Of a stretch of 35,594 bases of DNA, positions 23,848 through 30,707 are shown one piece after another (within the stretch, counting starts at the first letter, position 1; the number at the start of each line of letters is the position of its first letter). The stretch lies in assembly GCA_023389575.1 (NCBI GenBank), contig JAEWEG010000012.1:1-35594 (forward strand), read 5' to 3'. Source of the stretch: Chloroflexota bacterium. GTDB lineage: Bacteria > Chloroflexota > Chloroflexia > Thermomicrobiales > UBA6265. The translations under genes were made by a program, and so were the position numbers. Under the pieces are notes generated by a model that searched no databases, had not been told where the DNA came from, and worked only from the letters and a program-made list of their open reading frames with translations.

Positions 23848-24921
23848 TCAATCCTGATCGGCCGGCGAGGCGAGCGCGGTGTCGTAGTAGTGCTGGACGT
23901 CGACCGGTTGGCCGGTGCGGCTGCTTTCGATGGCGGCGAACATGGTGGCCGTGGAACGCAGGTTCGGGCCGACAGCCGTTGGCATCTCGGGGCCGCCATT
24001 GACCCAGTCGATGAATTGCTCGATCAGCCAGGCATGGCCCCAATGGGCGCGTTCCAGCAGGGGAGCCTGTTCGATTCGCGGTTCGGAGTCGCCCTCGGCG
24101 CGGTGGTGACGGATTTCGATGGCGCGGCGGTCGAGGATGATGGTGGCGTCGCGGCATTCGGCCCGGAAGTATTCCTGGCTCCAGCCATTGAGGCCGCTGG
24201 CGTTGGTCTTGGCGCCCTCGTACATCGCACGGGTGTCGTTGCCGAACGTCATCGTGACGAGCGCCTGGGAATCGCCCGCGAACTCGCCCCATTCCGGGTT
24301 CCAGGTTTGCGCGTAGACCGTGGAGCACGGCGCGCCGGCGAGATCGGCCAGGATATCGAGGTGGTGAATCGAGCCTTCGATCAGCAACGGATCGATGATG
24401 GTGTGGCGGAAATGGCCCCAGCTTCCAAACTTCCGGTTGTCGCAGGTGAATCGGCAGACGAGGTAGTCCAGCGGCCCATGGTCGCCCGAATGGACCAGCG
24501 AGCGCAGGGTCGACTTGTCCTGGTCGAACCGGTGGCTCATGGTGACGCCCATCTTGCGGCCCGCCCGTTCGACCTTTTGGGCGATCCGGACGGAGCCTTC
24601 CATGGTGTCGGCGATGGGCTTCTCGGAGAGGATGTCCAGCCCGTGGGCGAGCGCCAGGTCGACGATCGCTTCGTGGGCGGCGGGTGGCACCACGATGGTG
24701 CAGGCGTCTGCCTCGTGAGCGGCGAACGCGGTGGCGGCATCGGTGTAGCAGCGGCCGGCGGAGAGACCGAGCCCTTCTCGGGCGTGGACCAGGTTCTCCG
24801 GAACGATATCAACCGCCGCGACGACCTCGATCTGGCCGGACTGGATGAAGGGAGGAAGGAACGCCTGGCACCAGTACGATCCCATGCCGCCGGTTCCCAC
24901 CTGGATGATACGAAGGGCCAT
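23848..24921 (-). CDS. Gfo/Idh/MocA family oxidoreductase
   Basis: A 357-aa NAD(P)-dependent dehydrogenase with the complete two-domain architecture. The Rossmann domain starts LRIIQVGTGGMGSYWCQAFL (GxGxxG), then EVVAAVDIVPENL, and GLDILSEKPIADTMEGSVRIA, the EKP motif whose Lys contacts cofactor and substrate. The substrate domain has GSIHHLDILADLAG, the conserved H-x-x-D catalytic helix, with HWGHAWLIEQFIDWVNGG near the end. The start ATG at 24921 has TAGGAGC upstream. It lies 22 bases after the cupin gene, forming a minus-strand operon that diverges from the FAD oxidoreductase set. Likely substrates are sugars, inositols or their acids; which one is not visible in sequence. Confidence 0.93.
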   Translation of the reverse strand: MALRIIQVGTGGMGSYWCQAFLPPFIQSGQIEVVAAVDIVPENLVHAREGLGLSAGRCYTDAATAFAAHEADACTIVVPPAAHEAIVDLALAHGLDILSEKPIADTMEGSVRIAQKVERAGRKMGVTMSHRFDQDKSTLRSLVHSGDHGPLDYLVCRFTCDNRKFGSWGHFRHTIIDPLLIEGSIHHLDILADLAGAPCSTVYAQTWNPEWGEFAGDSQALVTMTFGNDTRAMYEGAKTNASGLNGWSQEYFRAECRDATIILDRRAIEIRHHRAEGDSEPRIEQAPLLERAHWGHAWLIEQFIDWVNGGPEMPTAVGPNLRSTATMFAAIESSRTGQPVDVQHYYDTALASPADQD

Positions 24922-24943
24922 GCCGCGATGCTCCTAACGTTCG

Positions 24944-25558
24944 CTAGATTCGATCGGCCTGGGGTTGGGCCGGGCCGTGGGTATGATTCCAGAGATGGCC
25001 GCGCCGCTTCTCGCCCTGGAGGGTGGTTTCGAAGAACACCGCCTTGATCGGTTCGCTGGCGCGGGGGAAGTCGTGGTGGTGACCCATGCCGGTGGCCACG
25101 CAATCGCCGGGCGAGACCTGATAGGCGATGCCTTCGGACACGGCCGTGCCGCTGCCTTCGTAGATGATCCAGTATTCGTCGCAATCGTGATAGTGGGCGT
25201 CGAACGAGGTTGCCTTGGGGTAGTCGACCGGATCACCGGGGTCGGACGGCGATTCGACCTCGCGGACGCCGAACAACCCCATTCCGCCGAGGTCGTCGCC
25301 CCAGGTGCCGCTCATGCGGACAAGCGTGGCGCCATCGGGACCGGCGGTTGCCTGGGTCGCGGCGTCGAGCGAGATGATTTCGCCGCGCGTGAGGGTCGTT
25401 TGGCCGAGCCTGGCCTCTCCTTCGCCGACGATGAGCAGGGTTTTGTGGCTGCTCGGGGCGATCGATGCCTGCTCACCCGGTCGGAGGCGGATGATATCGA
25501 ACGAGCGTAGTTCGCACCACTCCGGGAAGGTCTGGTTCCGTTCATTGATGACTGGCAT
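24944..25558 (-). CDS. Cupin domain protein (bicupin-like)
   Basis: A 204-aa protein with two beta-barrel halves. The N-terminal half (FDIIRLRPGEQASIAPSSHK, then VGEGEARLGQTTLTRGEIIS) follows the cupin pattern but has lost metal ligands. The C-terminal half has the full motif: DAHYHDCDEYWIIYEGSG with two His and Glu, then SPGDCVATGMGHHHDF with the second His motif, so one metal site is expected. The frame runs on upstream to 25651, but similarity begins at the ATG at 25558 (MPVINERNQTFPEW) and GAGGGG lies about 10 bases before it, so that start is used. Cupins in this position often act as sugar isomerases or epimerases; here the partner is a Gfo/Idh/MocA oxidoreductase. Confidence 0.88.
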   Translation of the reverse strand: MPVINERNQTFPEWCELRSFDIIRLRPGEQASIAPSSHKTLLIVGEGEARLGQTTLTRGEIISLDAATQATAGPDGATLVRMSGTWGDDLGGMGLFGVREVESPSDPGDPVDYPKATSFDAHYHDCDEYWIIYEGSGTAVSEGIAYQVSPGDCVATGMGHHHDFPRASEPIKAVFFETTLQGEKRRGHLWNHTHGPAQPQADRI

Positions 25559-25604
25559 GGTGGATTTTCCCCTCTTTCGGCGAAGTGTCTGACGTCTGGG
25601 TTGG

Positions 25605-25610
25605 ATCATA
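25605..25610 (-). promoter_or_regulatory. Candidate -10 element for the cupin operon
   Basis: On the minus strand TATGAT lies 47 bases before the cupin ATG. The GGTATGAC half-site (plus 25619-25626) lies in the spacer upstream of it. The -35 is poor, so activity may depend on a regulator. Confidence 0.35.
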
Positions 25611-25640
25611 TGTGCCGCGTCATACCAATTCGACACACGG

Positions 25641-25669
25641 TTGACGGGCACGATCGATGCAGGTATGAT
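25641..25669 (+). promoter_or_regulatory. Near-consensus sigma-70 promoter for the FAD oxidoreductase operon
   Basis: TTGACG at 25641-25646 and TATGAT at 25664-25669 are separated by exactly 17 bases. Transcription should start near 25676. The -10 overlaps a GGTATGAT half-site and a palindromic operator lies just downstream, so repression by the locally encoded GntR regulator is likely. Confidence 0.75.
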
Positions 25670-25687
25670 CGCATCACCTTGAAATTG

Positions 25688-25703
25688 GTCATACCGGTAT
25701 GCC
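25688..25703. promoter_or_regulatory. Candidate GntR operator
   Basis: GTCATACCGGTATGCC contains the perfect 12-bp palindrome CATACCGGTATG (25690-25701). The same half-site, GGTATGAC/T, recurs at 25619-25626 (minus orientation) and 25662-25669. GGTCATACC at 25687-25695 also fits the GGT-N3-ACC core of FadR-type operators. The sites straddle both divergent promoters. Binding by the regulator encoded at 27608 is an inference. Confidence 0.6.
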
Positions 25704-25758
25704 GGTCACACCTTCCGCGCGAAGTGGCGGAAGAGTGGCCGGAATTGGACGTGATTCC

Positions 25759-27159
25759 GTGGCAGACACGATTCCTTCCCACACCTGGACCCGCGCCATT
25801 CGCAGGGAGCGTCGCTTCGATGTCGTTGTCGTTGGAGCCGGCGCCGCCGGTGTCGCGGCGGCCGTGTCGGCGGCGAGCGCGGGCGCGAACACGCTGCTGG
25901 TCGAACGCTATCCCGTGCTGGGTGGGACGACGACCTACTCGGGGGTCTCCTCCTTCCAGATCGGTCCCGATGTTCACGGCGCGCCGATCATCCAGGGACA
26001 CTACGCGAATGTGATGCGGCGGCTGCATGAACGAGGCGTTCTGAACGGCCGTTCCTTCAGCGGCGAAGTCCTCAAGGTGATCTACCTGGAGATGTGCGAA
26101 GAGGCTGGGGTGAACCTGCTGCTGCATGGCTACTTCACCGATGCCGAGGTGACGGACGGGCGCATCAGCCGGATCGCCGTGGAGACCAGGTCCGGGCTCG
26201 AGACCGTGGCCGCCGATGTCTTCATCGATGCCACCGCCGATGGCGACCTTGGCGTGGCGAGTGGCGCGCCGGTGGCGACTGGTCGGCCCAAGGATGGCCA
26301 GATGCAGCCGCTGACGCTGTACCTGACCTTGCGGAATGTGGATTTCGACACGGTTCGGCAACACGATCCGGCGGACTTCTACCCGATCTTCGAGCGGGTG
26401 CTGCCGCACGTCCGCACCAGCCAGGTACGGCTCTCCTATGGGCCGAGGTTCTCGGTGACGCTGGACGGACGCCTGAGCTTTTCGATGATGCATATCCGAG
26501 GAGTGAATGGGGCGGACGCCGACGAGCTTACCCAGGCCGAGATCACCGCCCGGCACCACGCGCACGATATCTGGCGATTCTTCCGTGAGCACGTTCCAGG
26601 GTGCGAGCAGTCGGTCCTGGAGTCGACGCCATTCCAGATTGGCATTCGCGAGACCCGGCGCATTCTCGGTGACCACGTGATGACACGTGACGATATCCTT
26701 GGCTGCGTCAAGCAACCGGATACAATCGGGCGCTCCAACAGCTTCATCGATGTCCACAACACCGATGGCGAGGGAACGTTCCACGAATACATTCCCCTGA
26801 ACGACTGGTACGACATCCCCTACCGGGCCCTCAACTCGCGCAACGTGACCAACCTGCTTACGGCTGGCCGCTGCATGTCCTGTTCCCACTGGGCGCTGGG
26901 CAGTCTGCGCGAGCAGCCAACATGCATGGTGACAGGGCAGGGCGCCGGGGTAGCCGGGGCGCTGGCCGCGACGACTGGCAGGTCCTTGCGAGATCTCGAA
27001 ATTCCCGCGTTGCACGATGCGCTCATGGCGCAGGGTGTCGATCTCGGTCCCGAGTTCGGCCAGGAGTTCGCGCCAGCGCCGTGGTTCGGGCGGGAGACCG
27101 GCCCGAAGTATGGGCAACCGTTGCCGTGGCTCACCGCGGAGTCGTTGGTTACCACCTGA
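25759..27159 (+). CDS. FAD-dependent oxidoreductase
   Basis: A 466-aa flavoprotein. RRFDVVVVGAGAAGVAAAVS near the start is the FAD-binding GxGxxG Rossmann motif, followed by GANTLLVERYPVLGGTTTYSGV, with the acidic residue binding the ribose and a GG doublet typical of the FAD-dependent / glucose-inhibited division-like group. FIDATADGDLGVASGA is the second FAD-contact segment. LLTAGRCMSCSHWALGSLRE and VTGQGAGVAGALAA close the FAD site. The C-terminal CMSC cysteines are conserved in related secreted-sugar or xylan-associated FAD proteins. The frame is open up to an ATG at 25699, but that codon lies inside the operator and lacks a Shine-Dalgarno; GTG at 25759 is chosen with moderate confidence. 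It heads the plus-strand operon. The electron donor is unknown. Confidence 0.88.
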   Translation: MADTIPSHTWTRAIRRERRFDVVVVGAGAAGVAAAVSAASAGANTLLVERYPVLGGTTTYSGVSSFQIGPDVHGAPIIQGHYANVMRRLHERGVLNGRSFSGEVLKVIYLEMCEEAGVNLLLHGYFTDAEVTDGRISRIAVETRSGLETVAADVFIDATADGDLGVASGAPVATGRPKDGQMQPLTLYLTLRNVDFDTVRQHDPADFYPIFERVLPHVRTSQVRLSYGPRFSVTLDGRLSFSMMHIRGVNGADADELTQAEITARHHAHDIWRFFREHVPGCEQSVLESTPFQIGIRETRRILGDHVMTRDDILGCVKQPDTIGRSNSFIDVHNTDGEGTFHEYIPLNDWYDIPYRALNSRNVTNLLTAGRCMSCSHWALGSLREQPTCMVTGQGAGVAGALAATTGRSLRDLEIPALHDALMAQGVDLGPEFGQEFAPAPWFGRETGPKYGQPLPWLTAESLVTT

Positions 27160-27177
27160 TAGATCAGGAGCATCTGC

Positions 27178-27624
27178 ATGATTCTCGGATTGCGTGGAGT
27201 CGTGTACACGCCGGAAACGTACGCGAAGGGACTGAGCTTTTTCCGGGACGACCTTGAGTTGCCGCTGGCTCGCGAGTACAAGGCGGGCTCGAGCGAGCGG
27301 ACCGTGCATGGGTCGCCTTCATGGGCGGAGGTGGCTGGGTACGATGGTGCTCCCGGTCTCGTCATCGCCGCGCGGGGCGTGTTCGGGCCCGACCCGTTGC
27401 CTGGTCCGGCGTTCCTCTTCGAATCCGATAGCCCAGGCAAGGACGCCGAAGCGCTGGTCGCCCGGGGATACAGCCCGGTCACCGAGACCTTTCACGACGC
27501 CTGGTGGCGTGAAACCGCGATCGTCCGTGGTCCTGACCAGGTCACCGTCATCCTTTGCGAGTTCACGGGTCGGCTGGGGCATCTGCTCGACCAGGAGCAT
27601 GTGGCCAATGAACACATCGCGTGA
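27178..27624 (+). CDS. VOC (glyoxalase/bleomycin-resistance) family protein
   Basis: A 148-aa protein with the two-module vicinal-oxygen-chelate fold. The first module starts ILGLRGVVYTPETYAKGLSFFRDDLELPLAREY, the usual beta-alpha-beta opening where a metal ligand or its replacement is carried. The second includes PGKDAEALVARGYSPVTETF and QVTVILCEFTG, with Glu at the position of the last ligand. The set of ligands is not complete, so it may be non-metallic or a binding protein. GGAGC lies just upstream of the ATG. It starts 18 bases after the FAD oxidoreductase and overlaps the GntR gene by 17 bases. It may act on the product of the oxidoreductase or of the cupin pathway. Confidence 0.8.
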   Translation: MILGLRGVVYTPETYAKGLSFFRDDLELPLAREYKAGSSERTVHGSPSWAEVAGYDGAPGLVIAARGVFGPDPLPGPAFLFESDSPGKDAEALVARGYSPVTETFHDAWWRETAIVRGPDQVTVILCEFTGRLGHLLDQEHVANEHIA

Positions 27625-28345
27625 CCGGCACCAGCTTCTCTCGAAGGAGGTCGCCGACCGGTTGCAGGAATTCGTGCTGGAAGGCGGATACCAGCCGGGG
27701 GACAAGCTTCCGTCGGAACGTGAGCTTGCCCTGAAGTTCGATGTCAGCCGCACGGCGATTCGCGAGGGCATCAAGCTGCTGACTCAAACCGGCCTGCTTG
27801 AAAGCAGCGTGGGCCGGGGCCTGTTCGTCGGCCAGGTCAGTACGGAGCCGGTCCTGGCCTCGCTCATGGTGTTGCTGCGGCTGGGCGACGGTAAGGTGCG
27901 CGATGTGGTGCAGGTGCGGAACGCGCTCGAGGCGCTGGCCGCCCGCCTGGCAGCCATTCATGCCACGCCGGATGAACTCGCCGAAATGGCCGCGATTCTC
28001 GACCGGATGGAACGGCTCTGCCTGGAGCAGAAGCCGTACGACCAGTCCGGCCCAGACTTCCACCTCGTCATGGCCCGCGCGTCAGGCAACCCCCTGATCG
28101 TGGCCCTGCTGGAACCCACGCTGTGGCTCATGTACCGCGTGGAGCGCGAAACGATCGCCTCCGGACCAGGGACCCTGCGCGGCCTTGAGAACCACAAGCG
28201 CATTTATCACGCGATAGCCAACCATGACCCCGATGAGGCGGCGGCGGCGATCGAGGATCACTGCCGCTACCTGCTTGAACTTCGCAATCAGCGATTGCCG
28301 GACTGGGAAGAGTTCCGGATCGACAGTACGTCCGCGGTTCGATAA
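27608..28345 (+). CDS. FadR-type GntR transcriptional regulator (FCD domain)
   Basis: A 245-aa regulator. Residues 5-75 are a GntR winged helix-turn-helix: LSKEVADRLQEFVLEGGYQP, then GDKLPSERELALKFDVSRTAIREGIKLL, with the S-R-T-A-x-R-E recognition helix, then QTGLLESSVGRGLFVG. Residues 95-230 are an FCD ligand domain with the metal/ligand motif DFHLVMARASGNPL and the His helices GLENHKRIYHAIANHDPDEA and IEDHCRYLLEL. FCD domains usually bind a sugar acid or carboxylate. The start ATG at 27608 overlaps the VOC gene and has AGGAGC about 9 bases upstream. The frame is open upstream to 27254, but that part overlaps the VOC gene in another frame. It probably senses an intermediate of this locus and acts on the operators near 25690. 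Confidence 0.92.
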   Translation: MNTSRDRHQLLSKEVADRLQEFVLEGGYQPGDKLPSERELALKFDVSRTAIREGIKLLTQTGLLESSVGRGLFVGQVSTEPVLASLMVLLRLGDGKVRDVVQVRNALEALAARLAAIHATPDELAEMAAILDRMERLCLEQKPYDQSGPDFHLVMARASGNPLIVALLEPTLWLMYRVERETIASGPGTLRGLENHKRIYHAIANHDPDEAAAAIEDHCRYLLELRNQRLPDWEEFRIDSTSAVR

Positions 28346-28353
28346 GGAGGTGA
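28343..28353 (+). promoter_or_regulatory. Perfect Shine-Dalgarno sequence without a start codon
   Basis: TAAGGAGGTGA, fully complementary to the 16S rRNA tail, overlaps the regulator's stop codon. No ATG, GTG or TTG lies at a usable distance; a CTG codon 3 bases on would give only a 14-residue peptide. CCGGTT-TCACC-AACCGG, a palindromic hairpin, follows at 28366-28382. Confidence 0.4.
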
Positions 28354-28477
28354 ACTGAACGTCGCCCGGTTTCACCAACCGGTTCCACGCACACAATGAC
28401 ACAGGACTGACAAGGCGCTCTCGATGGGGGAGCAGCCCGGACAGGTGCATCCCATTCCGCAGGAGGAGTAACAGGCC

Positions 28478-30433
28478 ATGAGCGATAATCCCACGTTCCA
28501 GTCGACCTTGAACCGCCGGGAAGTACTGGTCGCGAGTGGCCTGGCCACCACGGCCATGGCGCTCGGCGGGGGAGCGCGCGCGCAAACTCCCGTCGCTCCC
28601 GCGTCCTACTCCGAGGCTCCGGCGGTGGCCGAGATGGTGGCCGCTGGCACGTTGCCCCCCGTGGAGGAGCGCCTTCCATCGGAACCAATGGTGGTGGAAC
28701 CGGTTGAGCGGGTTGGCGTGTACGGAGGAACCTGGCGCATGGCGCTGGTCGGTGGCGCGGATCTCCAGCAGCTGAACCGGACCGTTGGCTACGAACCGCT
28801 CGTTCGCTGGGACCTCGCCTGGGAGGAGGTCATTCCCAACCTGGCGACCGCTGTCGAGGCGTCGGAGGATGCCCGGTCATTCACGTTCACCCTCCGGCGG
28901 GGGGTGAAATGGTCGGATGGCGAGCCATTCACCGCGGAGGACATCCGGTTCTACGTCGAGGACGTGCGCAACGATCCGGATCTGGGGACTGGAGGGCCAA
29001 ACCCCGTTTCGGTGGAGGTGATCGATGACTACACGATCACGATTACCTGGGAGCAGCCAAACGGCCTGTTCCTGACCGAAATCGCCGGACCCAACGGTGA
29101 TATCTGGACCAGCTATCCCAGTCACTACCTGAAGCAGTTCCACCAGGCGTACAACACCACCGACCTCGACGACCTGGTGGCGGGGGAGGAAGTCGCCGAC
29201 TGGATCGAACTCTTCAACAAGAAGGGCGCGTCCATCCCCGGCACCACCTGGGTGGCCCGCTGGTCCAATCCCGAGCTTCCCACCCTCTACGCCTGGCAGA
29301 TCGTGACGCCGTATGGCGAGGGAACCCGCGTTTCCGCGACCCGCAACCCGTGGTACTGGAAGGTCGACCCCGAAGGGAACCAGTTGCCCTACATCGACGA
29401 GGTGCAGTTCGGGGTGCTGGAGGACGGCGAGATCCTGTTGCTGCAGGCGGCCAATGGCGAGATCGACATGCAGCACCGGAACCTGGCGACCACCCTCAAC
29501 AAGCCGGTGCTGGCGGACGCGCGGGAGTCTGGCGGGTACCACTTCTACGACACGATCTCGTCCTACTCGAATACGGCCTCGATCCACCTGAACCTGACCC
29601 ACAAGGATCCGGCCATGCGGGAGATATTCACCAACAAGGATTTCCGCATCGGTCTGTCCCACGGCATCGACCGCCAGCAGATCATCGATATCGTGTTCGC
29701 TGGCCAGACGGAAGCCTGGCAGAATGCGCCGCATCGCGATACGGCATTCTTCAATGAGCAACTGGCGACCCAGTACACCGAGTACGATGCTGACCTCGCC
29801 AACGAGTATCTCGACAAGGTGCTGCCGGAGAAAAACGAGGATGGCTTCCGGCTACGGCCCGACGGCGAGCGGTTCACGTTCATCGTTGACCTGATCCTGG
29901 GAGATACGGAAGACATCACCAACCTCGTCATCAACCAGTGGCGGGCCCTGGGCGTCGACTGCCAGGCCAAGCTCATGGATCGGTCGCTGTTCGAGACCCG
30001 GCGCGTGGTCAATGACCATGACGCGACGGTCTTCTTCGCCGCTGGCGGGCTCGATGTCATCGAGAACCCTCCGCAGTTCGTGCCGGTGGCGACGCGCGCG
30101 GACTACGCCCAGGCGTGGGTTTCCTGGTACCAGCAGCAGGACGAGCCAACCACCCCGCCGGAGGAGCCGCCCGCCGCGACGCGCGAGCAGATGGCGTTGT
30201 ACGACGAGATCCGGATGACGAGCGACCGCGATACCCAGATCGAGTTGATGCGACAGGTGCTGCAAATCGCCGCGGACGAGTTCTACAGCATCGGGGTCAG
30301 CCTTCCGCCGCTCGGCTACGGCATCGTGAAGAACAACTTCTTCAATGTGCCGCCGGTCCTCTTCGATTCGTACACCTGGTTGAGTCCGGCGCCCGCCAAC
30401 CCCGCGCAGTTCTTCATCGAAGGCACGGCCTGA
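28478..30433 (+). CDS. Tat-exported ABC transporter substrate-binding protein, SBP family 5
   Basis: A 651-aa extracellular solute-binding protein of family 5 (peptide/opine/nickel type). The N terminus has a twin-arginine signal: N-R13-R14-E-V-L-V-A, then SGLATTAMALGGGARAQ, so export through the Tat path is expected. The mature part includes the hallmark GYEPLVRWDLAWEEVIPNLA and the conserved SFTFTLRRGVKWSDGEPFTAEDI. FRIGLSHGIDRQQIIDIVFAGQTEA and LRPDGERFTFIVDLIL are also typical. GGAGGAG lies 9 bases before the ATG. No permease or ATPase gene sits next to it, so it depends on a transporter elsewhere. It is the last gene of the plus-strand set; a strong hairpin follows 9 bases after the stop. 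Large size is normal for the Thermomicrobia-type members. Confidence 0.92.
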   Translation: MSDNPTFQSTLNRREVLVASGLATTAMALGGGARAQTPVAPASYSEAPAVAEMVAAGTLPPVEERLPSEPMVVEPVERVGVYGGTWRMALVGGADLQQLNRTVGYEPLVRWDLAWEEVIPNLATAVEASEDARSFTFTLRRGVKWSDGEPFTAEDIRFYVEDVRNDPDLGTGGPNPVSVEVIDDYTITITWEQPNGLFLTEIAGPNGDIWTSYPSHYLKQFHQAYNTTDLDDLVAGEEVADWIELFNKKGASIPGTTWVARWSNPELPTLYAWQIVTPYGEGTRVSATRNPWYWKVDPEGNQLPYIDEVQFGVLEDGEILLLQAANGEIDMQHRNLATTLNKPVLADARESGGYHFYDTISSYSNTASIHLNLTHKDPAMREIFTNKDFRIGLSHGIDRQQIIDIVFAGQTEAWQNAPHRDTAFFNEQLATQYTEYDADLANEYLDKVLPEKNEDGFRLRPDGERFTFIVDLILGDTEDITNLVINQWRALGVDCQAKLMDRSLFETRRVVNDHDATVFFAAGGLDVIENPPQFVPVATRADYAQAWVSWYQQQDEPTTPPEEPPAATREQMALYDEIRMTSDRDTQIELMRQVLQIAADEFYSIGVSLPPLGYGIVKNNFFNVPPVLFDSYTWLSPAPANPAQFFIEGTA

Positions 30434-30441
30434 GAGCATCT

Positions 30442-30480
30442 CGCCAGAGAGGGGCGGCCTAACCGCGCCCCTCTCTGGCG
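30442..30480 (+). terminator. Strong hairpin terminator
   Basis: CGCCAGAGAGGGGCG (30442-30456) pairs perfectly with CGCCCCTCTCTGGCG (30466-30480), a 15-bp stem with a 9-base loop, 8 bases after the binding-protein stop. No T tract follows. The remaining 227 bases up to the next gene show nothing I can support. Confidence 0.75.
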
Positions 30481-30707
30481 GGTACACCCACCGCGGCATC
30501 TGAACGGGACAGGACCTACAGACCAGCTGGCGCGGGCCGTAGGTCCGTACAATCTGGGCGTGTCTTGGCGCATGGCAGATCGTGCCGAGGAAGCATCGTG
30601 ACAGGCATCCTTGAAGCCGCATACCTCTCGCAATCACGCGGAACTGGTACGACACGGAATGCGGACAGTCGTCGGCCACTCCGGTGATCGCCATGTCCGA
30701 GGCTCGC

